Shown here piece after piece: positions 10,940 to 20,500 of a DNA stretch of 38,880 nucleotides. Every line of letters begins with the position of its first letter. Position 1 is the stretch's first letter. The notes beneath the pieces are model-generated. The model was given only the letters and a program-made list of their open reading frames with translations. It made no database searches and was not told where the DNA came from. The stretch is from Nitrospina sp. GTDB taxonomy: Bacteria; Nitrospinota; Nitrospinia; Nitrospinales; VA-1. Made by a program: the position numbers and the translations under genes. The stretch lies in contig JABIYR010000051.1 in the NCBI GenBank assembly GCA_018702695.1, forward strand, positions 1-38,880, given 5' to 3'.

Positions 10940-11680
10940 TCATTGGGCTGTGTAACCGCCATCGACAGGAAGCGTTGCGCCAGTGATAAATGAGGACTCA
11001 TCGCTTGCTAGAAAGAGACAGGCATTTGCCACATCCTCTACTTTTCCGAACCGACCAATGGGGTATCCCTTGCTCCATTCTTGCATCAAGGCCTCATCTT
11101 TCATTAGGTCTACTGTCATATCTGTGGCAATCAGACCGGGGCAAATGGAGTTAGATCGAATCCCGTGATTGCCATACTCCACCGCCACGGACCTACTAAA
11201 TTGGTTTAGAGCGCCTTTGGAGACATTATACGCCGCCACTTGCGGTACAGCGATGAGACCTAAGATGGAACTGATATTGACAATGTTTCCATATTTTTGT
11301 TCCATCATTATAGGGAGGATTCTACGGGTTAGCTGAAAAACTGCTTTCATATTGATGTTCATCATTTCATCGTATTGCTCGTCAGAAATTTCATGCAAAG
11401 GGGCACCTTTGAACAGGCCAGCATTGTTGACCAAGATGTCAATGCGGTGAAACTTGCTCCGGGTTTCTGTCACAAGCCGGTCGAGATCCTGACTTTGGGT
11501 CATGTCTCCCTGTACGACCAGTGCTTGCGAGCCTAACTCTTTGGCGGTTTCTTCTAGGTTCTCTTTCCTTCGACCCATCAAAACCACATTTGCACCTTCT
11601 TTGCAAAAAGCTTTGGCACAGGCTTGGCCTATTCCTGATCCAGCACCGGTGATGATAGCTGTTTTGTTGGCGAGTCGCAT
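10940..11680 (-). CDS. SDR family oxidoreductase (3-oxoacyl-ACP reductase FabG-like)
   Basis: MRLANKTAIITGAGSGIGQA; NNAG; YNVSKGAL; GATLPVDGG. The ORF extends to 11761, but the internal Met at 11680 is the natural start. Confidence 0.9.
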   Translation of the reverse strand: MRLANKTAIITGAGSGIGQACAKAFCKEGANVVLMGRRKENLEETAKELGSQALVVQGDMTQSQDLDRLVTETRSKFHRIDILVNNAGLFKGAPLHEISDEQYDEMMNINMKAVFQLTRRILPIMMEQKYGNIVNISSILGLIAVPQVAAYNVSKGALNQFSRSVAVEYGNHGIRSNSICPGLIATDMTVDLMKDEALMQEWSKGYPIGRFGKVEDVANACLFLASDESSFITGATLPVDGGYTAQ

Positions 11681-11810
11681 TTGGGTTTCCAATTCTTTAA
11701 AAATGGTCCAAAAGATATGTATAATGAGCCTGATAATAATATTTTTAACATCATAATCCAAGTCTTGCCGTCTTTGCTAGTTGAATCAAGGCTATCTGTA
11801 GGAATCAAAT

Positions 11811-12056
11811 ATGAAGTATGTTTATTATGGTTTTGGGGCTTTTATTGGGTTTATCTGTGGCATGGGTATCAACCTGATTTTTTATTGGCTCGACCAATCT
11901 GGAGTAAAATTTGCCAATTACCTGATCACTAACTTTGGTTTTATAGGGAAATATATTCTCGAATTGATCAATGCCCTGCCTATAATTGGTGCGGCTTTAG
12001 GAATTATTTTGATAAACCTGCTTTTTAATCGCGATATGAAAGAGGGAGATCGTTGA
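11811..12056 (+). CDS. Small hypothetical membrane protein
   Basis: 81-aa ORF with two hydrophobic segments; no recognised family. Confidence 0.55.
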   Translation: MKYVYYGFGAFIGFICGMGINLIFYWLDQSGVKFANYLITNFGFIGKYILELINALPIIGAALGIILINLLFNRDMKEGDR

Positions 12057-12170
12057 AAAACAGGGCCTTTATTGTTTGTTTAGGTTCTAGTGTGAAAATT
12101 TATTAGCACTTCAACGACCCATAATTAATGATAGAATGATCACTAAATTAATTTTTGCCCAGGACCGAAA

Positions 12171-12377
12171 ATGAGTAAAAAATTTAATGAAAATATTCTA
12201 AAAGCCTTGGATGGTGCCCATGAGGCTGTGAAAATATGCAAACAGGCGATGATGGATGCCAACGATGAGAGTTGCAGAGCCATGTATTCGGCAATTCAAA
12301 AGGATTGTGAAAAGCATGTTGAAATGTTGAAAGGAGAAATTGAGCTTCATAAGGTGCAAAAAAAATGGGATGACTGA
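12171..12377 (+). CDS. Hypothetical 68-aa helical protein, immediately upstream of the response regulator
   Basis: Stop codon abuts the response-regulator ATG (12378); Cys/His-containing helices (KICKQAMMDANDESCRAMYSAIQKDCEKHVEML). Confidence 0.65.
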   Translation: MSKKFNENILKALDGAHEAVKICKQAMMDANDESCRAMYSAIQKDCEKHVEMLKGEIELHKVQKKWDD

Positions 12378-13046
12378 ATGCGTATCTTGATAGTAGAAGA
12401 TGAAAAAAAAGTTTCTGGCTTCATTAAAAAAGGCCTTGAAGAGGAGACCTATGCGGTAGACGTTGCCATTGATGGGGAAGAAGGGCTTCTTTTTGGTGAG
12501 CAGAATCAGTATGATTTGATCATTCTCGACCTCATGCTTCCGAAAGTTGATGGCTTGGAAGTTTTATCTACATTGAGAGCCAGAAAGATCGAAACGCCCA
12601 TTCTCCTCCTGACAGCCAAAGATTCCATCGAAGATAAAGTGACGGGTTTGAATCAAGGAGCCGATGATTACCTGACCAAACCTTTTGCCTTTTCAGAACT
12701 GTTAGCCCGGATTCGTGTTCTACTTCGACGCGGGAAGACTGAAACCCGAACGACATTGGAAATCTCCGACTTGACGTTAGACTTGGTGAGCCACAAAGTA
12801 AAACGTGAAAACGAAGAAATTGAACTCACCGGAAAAGAATACAGCCTGCTCGAATATTTTATGCGCAATCAAGGCAAGGTACTGACGCGAACAATGATCG
12901 CTGAGCATGTTTGGGATTATAATTTTGACACCTTTACCAATGTGATTGATGTTTACGTCAATCATTTGAGAAAGAAAATTGATAAAAACTATTCCCAAAA
13001 GCTTTTGCACACCCTCCGAGGCGTTGGATATATCATGAAAGAATAG
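12378..13046 (+). CDS. OmpR-family response regulator
   Basis: MRILIVEDEKKVSGFIKKGL; LIILDLMLPKVDG; GADDYLTKPF; C-terminal winged helix ending LLHTLRGVGYIMKE. Confidence 0.96.
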   Translation: MRILIVEDEKKVSGFIKKGLEEETYAVDVAIDGEEGLLFGEQNQYDLIILDLMLPKVDGLEVLSTLRARKIETPILLLTAKDSIEDKVTGLNQGADDYLTKPFAFSELLARIRVLLRRGKTETRTTLEISDLTLDLVSHKVKRENEEIELTGKEYSLLEYFMRNQGKVLTRTMIAEHVWDYNFDTFTNVIDVYVNHLRKKIDKNYSQKLLHTLRGVGYIMKE

Positions 13047-13048
13047 TC

Positions 13049-14488
13049 ATGGCTTTCAAATCTATTCGATCTCGTTTGACAGCTTGGTATGTCACTTTAC
13101 TGGCTATCATCCTCATTTTATTTAGTATTGTTCTTAATTATTTCCTTTCCAATCGTTTGCACGAAAGTGTCGATAACTCGTTGACGGTCTCAGCCACGGT
13201 GGTGGCTACCTCAGCGGTGATGAAATCTAACCGCTCGCCTTTACCGGGTCTAGGTCAATTTTTCGAACAATTCATGGGGGCGGGCACGCTCAATAAGTTT
13301 TATCGCATCTATGATGGCTCCGGCAATGTGGGGTCACGGTCTAAAAATATTGATGCCTCTAAGTTTCCCCTATCTCAGACGGCTTACGCCGATGCCCTCA
13401 TAGGTATCAACTCCTACGAAACATTTATGGTAGATGGCAAACACCCCATTCGGGTGATCACCATGCCCATTCTGAAAAATAATAAACTGGTTAACTTAGT
13501 ACAAGTGGGGACTTCGCTGGAATCGGTGCGAGAAACAATGAAGAATCTGAGAATATTCCTGTTCACCGCTGTTCCTTCGGTGCTGGTTCTGGCAGCACTG
13601 TTCGCAAGGTTCATGGCTCGACGGGCTTTGAAGCCGATCTCAAAAATTATTCAAACCGCTCGAGATATCGGGCAAGGGCAGGAGTTGAGCCAACGCATTC
13701 CTGTATTTAAAGTTCAGGATGAACTGGGGCAACTGGCCCTCACCTTCAATGAAATGATGAACCGACTGGAAAACTCTTTCGCTCAAATGCGTCAATTCTG
13801 TAGTGACGCTTCGCATGAATTGCGGACCCCTTTGACCATTCTGAAAGGACAGAACGAGTTGGCGCTGAGTAAAACGCGAGATCCGAAAGAGTATCAAGAT
13901 GTCGTCATCAGCAACTTGGAAGAGATCAATTATATGTCCAAAGTGCTGGAAGATTTATTCGTTCTCTCACGATCAGATGAAAACCAGATTCACCTCAATT
14001 GCAGACCGATAGACCTGAGAGATGTAGTGGAAGAAGTGTGCCGACATGCAGAGATTTTAGCGGGTGATAAAGATATCGGCATCATCATTGCTTTTCTAGA
14101 GTCGGTGAACATCAATGGCGATGAAGTGCGGCTGAGGCAAATGATCTGGAATATTTTGCATAATGGAATTAAATATACGCAACCCAAAGGAGAGTTGAAA
14201 GTTTCATTGCAAGCACAAGCAGAGTTTGCCTTGTTGACCATACAGGATACAGGCATCGGCATCCCAGAAAAAGATTTGCCATTAATTTTTGACCGATTTT
14301 ATCGAGTGGACAAGGCTCGTTCTAAAGATGAGGGGGGCAGTGGCTTGGGGCTGAGCATCTGCAAGCATATTGCCGAAGCGCATAAAGGGAATATCGAAGT
14401 CGAGAGCAAACCCGGAGGGGGGACTCGTTTTAAAATACGCATCCCGATCGCAACACCTGCGAAGAATGAACCCAAGCTCTTGACCTAG
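13049..14488 (+). CDS. Sensor histidine kinase (HAMP, HisKA, HATPase_c; heavy-metal-sensor-like)
   Basis: SDASHELRTPLTIL H-box; DTGIGIPEKDLPLIFDRFYRVD; GGSGLGLSICKHI. Confidence 0.95.
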   Translation: MAFKSIRSRLTAWYVTLLAIILILFSIVLNYFLSNRLHESVDNSLTVSATVVATSAVMKSNRSPLPGLGQFFEQFMGAGTLNKFYRIYDGSGNVGSRSKNIDASKFPLSQTAYADALIGINSYETFMVDGKHPIRVITMPILKNNKLVNLVQVGTSLESVRETMKNLRIFLFTAVPSVLVLAALFARFMARRALKPISKIIQTARDIGQGQELSQRIPVFKVQDELGQLALTFNEMMNRLENSFAQMRQFCSDASHELRTPLTILKGQNELALSKTRDPKEYQDVVISNLEEINYMSKVLEDLFVLSRSDENQIHLNCRPIDLRDVVEEVCRHAEILAGDKDIGIIIAFLESVNINGDEVRLRQMIWNILHNGIKYTQPKGELKVSLQAQAEFALLTIQDTGIGIPEKDLPLIFDRFYRVDKARSKDEGGSGLGLSICKHIAEAHKGNIEVESKPGGGTRFKIRIPIATPAKNEPKLLT

Positions 14489-14520
14489 GTTTCCCTTTTC
14501 CCTGCCAAATAAAGTCGAGG

Positions 14521-16044
14521 TCAGTGAATCTGGATGATGACGTTTTTGATTTGTGTGTAACTTTCCAAAGCGTGAATGCCCATATCTCTGCCGAATCCGC
14601 TTTGTTTGTAGCCACCGAAAGGTGCGGCGGCATCAAAAATATTATGGCAGTTCACCCACACCGTGCCAGCCTTAAGACCCTTTGCTACTTTGTGTGCCTT
14701 GTTGATGTCTTGCGTCCATACACTGGCGGCCAAACCATAAACCGTATCGTTACCTTGGGCAATGACTGAGTCGAGGTCTTCAAAGGGGGCGGCTACGAGA
14801 ACCGGGCCGAAGATTTCTTCCGCCACGATTTTCATGTCGGGGTTCACATTGTCAAAAACGGTTGGCTCGACATAACACCCCGACTGCATGGGTCCACCCG
14901 GAATATTTCCTCCGGTGCAGGTTTTAGCCCCTTGCTCTTTTCCAGAGCGAATATAACTCATGACTCTCTCTTGTTGCTCTCTAGAAATCAGAGGCCCCAT
15001 TTCGGTATCGAGACACATGCCGGGCCCGACTTTAATATTTTTTGCCAATTCGGAAACCCGTCCGACCAGATCTTCATAAATATTTTTGTGTACTAGCAGT
15101 CGAGAGCCGGCGGCACAACATTGCCCATGATTAAAGAAGATCGCTCCCGCTACGCCTTGCGCGGCAAGTTCTAGGTCGGCATCGGCGAACACGATGCTGG
15201 GCGACTTGCCTCCCAGCTCTAACGAAACTCGTTTTAAATTACCAGAAGAAGATTTGATGATTTCATGCCCCACTTCGGTGCTACCCGTGAAGGCAACTTT
15301 GTCAACGCCTGTATGACGGGCAAGTGCTTCGCCAGCATCACCGAAGCCAGTGACGATGTTGACCACTCCATCGGGAAAACCCGCCTCGGCGAACAGGTCA
15401 GCGAGGTATAAGACTGATAAGGGAGTTTGCTCTGCGGGCTTCAAGACCACACAGTTGCCAGCCGCTAATGCCACACCCAGTTTCCAGGTAGCCATGAGCA
15501 GAGGGAAGTTCCAAGGAACAATTTGGCCGACTACCCCGACGGGTTCTCGCAATGTGAAATCGAGAAATTCTGTGTTCGGTGCATAGGGAACACTTATATC
15601 CAGGGTCTCGCCGTGAATTTTGGTTGTCATCCCGGCGTAATAGCGGAAGTGATCTACAACGAGAGGAATATCGGCGGCGCGGGCGATGGCAATCGGCTTG
15701 CCATTATCCAGCGTTTCGAGTTGCGCAAACTCTTCTGCGCGTTGTTCTATGAGGTCTGCCAGTTTCCAAATGATTTTGCCTCTCTCTGAAACGGTTATTT
15801 TTCGCCACGGCCCGTTTTCGAAAGCATTTCGTGCCGCTTTGACAGCAAGGTTGATGTCTTCCTTTTCGCCTTTGGGGACACGAGTCAAAACCTTGTTGTC
15901 AGAAGGGTCTAAAACCTCAAGAGTCTCTCCGCTGGCGGAGTCGACTCGCTTTCCTCCGATCAATAATTTTTGTGGTGCGGCGAGAAATTTTTTTATGGCT
16001 GAAACCGGTTCCGGTACGGTGACAATTGTCATGACTATCTCCAA
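14521..16044 (-). CDS. NAD(P)-dependent aldehyde dehydrogenase
   Basis: PWNFPLLMATWKLGVALAAGN; FTGSTEVGHEI; LELGGKSPSIVFADAD; FNHGQCCAAGSR; EEIFGPVL. Confidence 0.95.
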   Translation of the reverse strand: MEIVMTIVTVPEPVSAIKKFLAAPQKLLIGGKRVDSASGETLEVLDPSDNKVLTRVPKGEKEDINLAVKAARNAFENGPWRKITVSERGKIIWKLADLIEQRAEEFAQLETLDNGKPIAIARAADIPLVVDHFRYYAGMTTKIHGETLDISVPYAPNTEFLDFTLREPVGVVGQIVPWNFPLLMATWKLGVALAAGNCVVLKPAEQTPLSVLYLADLFAEAGFPDGVVNIVTGFGDAGEALARHTGVDKVAFTGSTEVGHEIIKSSSGNLKRVSLELGGKSPSIVFADADLELAAQGVAGAIFFNHGQCCAAGSRLLVHKNIYEDLVGRVSELAKNIKVGPGMCLDTEMGPLISREQQERVMSYIRSGKEQGAKTCTGGNIPGGPMQSGCYVEPTVFDNVNPDMKIVAEEIFGPVLVAAPFEDLDSVIAQGNDTVYGLAASVWTQDINKAHKVAKGLKAGTVWVNCHNIFDAAAPFGGYKQSGFGRDMGIHALESYTQIKNVIIQIH

Positions 16045-16200
16045 TAAGACTAGGGCGCAAAAGGCAATTTGCTTGCGAACAATAATGATGCCGACATTAT
16101 TATATTGATTGGTAACGAAATAAAGTTTTTTTTGATCGGTGAATAAGGACTCTCGGAAGATCTATGTGGAGTGCGTTAGAGTAGGGTGAGAAAGAGGGGG

Positions 16201-16641
16201 TTATTGTATCCAGACAAGAGGGCGATAGATCCAGGCTTTGTCCCTTGCGGCATCCTCGACCTGAACCCAGTTGTTTTCAATTTTAAGGACTTTCATTGAG
16301 AAGTACTTGTCTACCGGGGCCCATTTTACGATCGGGAAGCTCGTGCCAGGGCCTTCTCGAAGGTTTGTTTTGTTGTTTTTAATCACCGCACATTTGTATT
16401 TTTGCGTGGTGAGCGGTGCATGAATCCAATAGCTGTCGCCATCAACATCTTGAACCTGATTCCAATTGCCTTTGCTGGCCAACATTTTAAAAGGCATGTA
16501 TTGAAATACCTGCCAGAGTTTTTCGTATTTGGTACCCGGCCCCGTTCTTAAATTGGCTTTTTCATTTTTTATGCAAAGGGCCGTTGCAGAGGTGCTGAAA
16601 AAGAGAGTCAATATGCTTAGCGAAACAAGAATTTTGATCAT
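16201..16641 (-). CDS. Exported SH3-like domain protein
   Basis: Signal peptide and two SH3b-like repeats (KANLRTGPGTKYEKLWQVF; KTNLREGPGTSFPIVKWAP). Confidence 0.85.
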   Translation of the reverse strand: MIKILVSLSILTLFFSTSATALCIKNEKANLRTGPGTKYEKLWQVFQYMPFKMLASKGNWNQVQDVDGDSYWIHAPLTTQKYKCAVIKNNKTNLREGPGTSFPIVKWAPVDKYFSMKVLKIENNWVQVEDAARDKAWIYRPLVWIQ

Positions 16642-16691
16642 GGCTGTTTATTAAAGGTTATGGATGATTCGATTCCGGAAATGAGTGGGCC

Positions 16692-17426
16692 TTATTTTCT
16701 GCCATACTCCAACAAGAACAAGGTTAAGGAAATGGCCGCGTAAATCATGGCTGTCTGGAGAAAAAAACGGGCCAGAGTAACAGATTGAACCGCTTCGCCG
16801 TTAACCCTGTAGGAAAAGGTAAAAAACTTCTTTTCTATTTGATCTTCTTTTTTTAGCATATCAAATAACTGGAGCTTGATCCGCTTTTTCTTTTCTTTCC
16901 CCTTTGCGGTTTTAATGATCACTTGGTAAGAAATGTTTTGAAACAAGTCGGAATCCATTGTTTTTCCCATTACCATTCCATTGACGGCTGAAAAAAACTT
17001 AAAAAACATCAAGGCTCCGAGGAGCGCAACGAACAATATTTTTCCATTGAGAAATGTTGAGCGCAGGGTTGCGTTGTGATCCGATTTGGCTTTGCGGCCC
17101 ATGAAGAAAGTGTGCAAGGTTGGGGTGAAAATGTCCCACTGAAAATAAGGATAGCCAGAATAATGCGGGCGGGTGTGCCAAGGGCCGCTTTGAGTTTGCC
17201 TTGGGTTTACTTGTTGGCTGGCATCGTGAACTCGCCTGCGATTTAGGTCGGATAATACCGAATAGGCCTCTGCAATTATCGCGAATCGCTCTTGATCGGC
17301 TGAACCGGGGTTTTGAACTCGGTCAGGATGATATTGTTTTGCCAGCTTGCGGTAGGCCGATTTGATTTCAGAATAACTTGCATTGTGGGTTACGCCGAGA
17401 CAGGCATAATAATCCGGTTTATTCAT
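16692..17426 (-). CDS. J-domain (DnaJ) membrane protein
   Basis: MNKPDYYACLGVTHNASYSEIKSAYRKLAKQYHPDR (HPD motif), then two hydrophobic segments. Confidence 0.88.
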   Translation of the reverse strand: MNKPDYYACLGVTHNASYSEIKSAYRKLAKQYHPDRVQNPGSADQERFAIIAEAYSVLSDLNRRRVHDASQQVNPRQTQSGPWHTRPHYSGYPYFQWDIFTPTLHTFFMGRKAKSDHNATLRSTFLNGKILFVALLGALMFFKFFSAVNGMVMGKTMDSDLFQNISYQVIIKTAKGKEKKKRIKLQLFDMLKKEDQIEKKFFTFSYRVNGEAVQSVTLARFFLQTAMIYAAISLTLFLLEYGRK

Positions 17427-18004
17427 GAGGGCCCTGTTTTTGAAGGGGCGACTTTGCGGGTGATCCAGATGATAGCCAGAATAAATAACAGGGTTACAAG
17501 CAGGTTGGTGATTTTAAATGGATTTAAGGTATTGATAATGAAATTGCCCAACGACAGACTCAACAAGGTGTAAGCCAGCGAAAAAAGAATATTACCGGCG
17601 AATGAGTATTGGATGTATCGGCGGGTATCGTAGCGGATCATTCCGGCGAAGGGGGGGATGATTTTGGAAACCGCAAACATAAAACGACCGAGAATGACCA
17701 AGGTTGCGGGGTGGCTTTGAAAAGCACGGTGGGTCCAGTTGATGAGCTTTTCAAGTTTACGCACAAAGCCAAATTGCATCCAGTAGCCCAAGCCTGTTTT
17801 ATAGCCCAAGAAGTATAAGAATAAGTCGGCGATCCAACCTCCGGCAAACCCACAAAAGAAAACGCCGTATGGGTTCAATATATCCTGCGAAGCGGCGATG
17901 CCTCCAAAAACAAGAAACAGAGGGATGCCGTAATGATCAAAATATGTTCCGATTAAAATGATTCCGTAACCATAATCCTGAACCAGAGTCTCTGGGGAGG
18001 GCAT
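17423..18004 (-). CDS. DedA/SNARE-associated family membrane protein
   Basis: YGYGIILIGTYFDHYGIPLFLVFGG; GGWIADLFLYFLGYKTG; ILGRFMFAVSKIIPPFAGMIR. Confidence 0.82.
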   Translation of the reverse strand: MPSPETLVQDYGYGIILIGTYFDHYGIPLFLVFGGIAASQDILNPYGVFFCGFAGGWIADLFLYFLGYKTGLGYWMQFGFVRKLEKLINWTHRAFQSHPATLVILGRFMFAVSKIIPPFAGMIRYDTRRYIQYSFAGNILFSLAYTLLSLSLGNFIINTLNPFKITNLLVTLLFILAIIWITRKVAPSKTGPS

Positions 18005-18279
18005 TATTCGCAGGAGTCACAGAGCATATTGGTGAGCGCATTCATACAACAACACCCGGCATAGGTTCCCGCGCCGGATACAGCACTCTGTTTGAAAGTT
18101 TCTTTCATGTCGGGACGTTGGCTGTATTGTTGTGGCGGTTGCTGAAATTGTTGGGGCGTTTCAGACCCCCCATATTGTTGTGGGGTTTGGATATTGGGGT
18201 CATTACTCAAACCTGTTCCACATTTGGTGCAGAAATTAGAACCCTCTCCATTTTCTGCGCCACAATTTCCACAAAACAT
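18004..18279 (-). CDS. Zinc-ribbon protein with Cys-rich C-terminus
   Basis: MFCGNCGAENGEGSNFCTKCGTGL N-terminal ribbon; C-terminal CCCMNALTNMLCDSCE. Strong SD (AAAGGAG) directly before ATG at 18279. Confidence 0.82.
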   Translation of the reverse strand: MFCGNCGAENGEGSNFCTKCGTGLSNDPNIQTPQQYGGSETPQQFQQPPQQYSQRPDMKETFKQSAVSGAGTYAGCCCMNALTNMLCDSCE

Positions 18280-18289
18280 ATTCGCTCCT

Positions 18290-19225
18290 TTAAAATTCTT
18301 TGCAGTTGAACAAGGTTCGCTCTGGGTTTTGTTCTTTCTTAACCATGAATTCAAACACTTTTGCTGTTTCCTTGTCAAGGCAGTGAGTGATAATATTTTG
18401 CACGATTGGAAACGATTCTTTTAAACTTAATGTGGGCAAGCATTTCAGCAGAATCTGCTTTTCATTGACAATATGTTGAGCATATTTTTGCCCTGTTCCT
18501 TCAAGCCAAGTTAGATTTTCAGGGTCAGATGTTTTTTCACTATGCTGGATTAGGTTAAACCGTCCTGCCTTCAGGTCGGAGTGGAAATCTTCCATCGCGT
18601 CAATGAGATTGATGACCTTTCCCAATCCCGTGAAAAAAATGTTCAGAGCAGAAAGACGGGCTGGGTCAATTTTATCTTTAAAAGGTTGGGTCATGATATA
18701 GGCGAAGGTTTCACCCCAGCATTTTTGAATCTCAGAATAACTGGCGGAACTTTTTTCAAGTGCATGAAGTTGTTTCTGTCCGGCCTGTATTTGTTCGATC
18801 TCTATATTGAAGGCTTGGTATTGGTCGAAATGACGGGTGTATGATTTTTGAAAACGAGATTGGAGAGCCTGATTGTAGCGCGAGATCCAGAATCCTTTTT
18901 CGTCATCCAAATTATCCTGAAATTTTATTTGAAAGGCCAGTAGACTGATCAAAGCCCCAAGCTGGACTGCCGGGTGATCTGCTGCTAACGCCGCAACTTT
19001 GGCAATCGGCATTCCTGAGCAACGGTCCTTGACCGCTTGAATGTCTTGCACTACCATTTCGTTATACAACATGGCGATCAGGGTGCCTTCATAGGTATTC
19101 ACAAAGGCATACAGGCGATTATGAGTTTTCACCATATGTCGGCAAATACTACAATAATAAAGTTTGTAGTACAGGCAGTCTTTGAGCAAAAGCTCCATCT
19201 TTTCTGGTTTTAAAATTCCGAGCAT
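18290..19225 (-). CDS. DUF5685-like all-helical protein
   Basis: MLGILKPEKMELLLKDCLYYKLYYCSICRHM...YAFVNTYEGTLIAMLYNEM...GLGKVINLIDAMEDFHSDLKAGRFN resembles the DUF5685 pattern. Confidence 0.65.
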   Translation of the reverse strand: MLGILKPEKMELLLKDCLYYKLYYCSICRHMVKTHNRLYAFVNTYEGTLIAMLYNEMVVQDIQAVKDRCSGMPIAKVAALAADHPAVQLGALISLLAFQIKFQDNLDDEKGFWISRYNQALQSRFQKSYTRHFDQYQAFNIEIEQIQAGQKQLHALEKSSASYSEIQKCWGETFAYIMTQPFKDKIDPARLSALNIFFTGLGKVINLIDAMEDFHSDLKAGRFNLIQHSEKTSDPENLTWLEGTGQKYAQHIVNEKQILLKCLPTLSLKESFPIVQNIITHCLDKETAKVFEFMVKKEQNPERTLFNCKEF

Positions 19226-19281
19226 GAGAAATTAGGCAGGTTCATTTAGAAGTTCTGGGTATTATAAGCGATCCCGCCATC

Positions 19282-20445
19282 TTGATCAAAAGAGAAGGGC
19301 ACAAAACCTTGATAGAAATACTGACATTGCTACAACTGCTCTTGATTGTCGGAGTGATTGTTTATTTGACGATGAATATGATTTATCTGGTTCGTATTGA
19401 ACCCGTTTATTCGGAAATACATGATGCGCCGATGGTGTCGGTGTGTGTGCCAGCTCGAAATGAGGAACGTGGTATTCAGGCTTGTTTACAGTCTCTTCTA
19501 AAGCAGGATTATCCCAACTTTGAAGTGATCGTCGTGAATGACCACTCTACAGATCGTACCGGGGAATTGATTCAGGACTTAGCGGCTCACTATTCTCATT
19601 TGATCGCCTTGGAAGGCGAGCCATTGCCGGAAGGCTGGTTGGGAAAACCCTTTGCGCTGGATCAGGCTTTTAAAAAAGCCAAAGGAGAAATTCTCTTATT
19701 CACCGATGCCGACCCAGTTTTTGAATCCCATGCCCTGCGCACGGCTGTCTTCACCCTACAAGAGCGCAATCTCGATGCGATGACATGGATGCCGAAAGCC
19801 GAGTTTGGTTCATTATGTGAAAAAATCGTGCAACCAGTGATTTTTGGTTTTATCGGGTCTTTAACCCGGTTTCGCAAAGTGAACAGCCCGGAGCATAAAA
19901 GCGCAATGGGGTTTGGGGCCTTTCTCATGTTTAAGCGTTCTGCTTATGAAAATATAGGCGGGCATGAAGGAGGCAAGGCCGATGTTCTCGAAGATGTTTT
20001 GATTGCTAAACGCTTAAAAAAGTCAGGCGGAAAACTTCTTGTTGCCGATGCCAAAAAAATGTTTTCCATTCGCATGTATTATGGGTTGCAAGAAATATGG
20101 ACGGGCTGGCGTAAGAATATGTTCCTCGCTATGAAGCGGTCTGTTGCACGCGCTCTCTACTATATTTTCATGGTATTGGCATTTTTGTTGACCCCTTATC
20201 TGATTTTAGCTTGGAATATGATTGCCGGGACGGATGTTTGGTGGTGCGGGTTCTCTTTACTTGGAGTGATTATGGTTATTGTGGCAAAGATTAAAACCTG
20301 TGATGAGTTGGGTTTGGAACGCAAAAACGCTTGTTTCTTTCCGATAGGTGCTATGGTGATGGCGGCTATCATGATCAACTCAATGATTGAGGTTTTATTT
20401 TATTCTCGTACAGAGTGGCGAGGAAGAACCTATTCAGCAGAATGA
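19282..20445 (+). CDS. Glycosyltransferase family 2 membrane protein
   Basis: VSVCVPARNEERGIQACLQSLLKQDYPNFEVIVVNDHSTD; LFTDADP; C-terminal TM helices. Confidence 0.87.
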   Translation: MIKREGHKTLIEILTLLQLLLIVGVIVYLTMNMIYLVRIEPVYSEIHDAPMVSVCVPARNEERGIQACLQSLLKQDYPNFEVIVVNDHSTDRTGELIQDLAAHYSHLIALEGEPLPEGWLGKPFALDQAFKKAKGEILLFTDADPVFESHALRTAVFTLQERNLDAMTWMPKAEFGSLCEKIVQPVIFGFIGSLTRFRKVNSPEHKSAMGFGAFLMFKRSAYENIGGHEGGKADVLEDVLIAKRLKKSGGKLLVADAKKMFSIRMYYGLQEIWTGWRKNMFLAMKRSVARALYYIFMVLAFLLTPYLILAWNMIAGTDVWWCGFSLLGVIMVIVAKIKTCDELGLERKNACFFPIGAMVMAAIMINSMIEVLFYSRTEWRGRTYSAE

Positions 20446-20500
20446 TAGCAAATACGTAACTTGATGGAATAATCCAACCCTCTACGCTCTCTTAACCACT

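Noticed and set aside
14524-16108. Plus-strand ORFs across 14.5-16.1 kb
   Set aside because: Antisense to the aldehyde dehydrogenase, whose motifs are complete.
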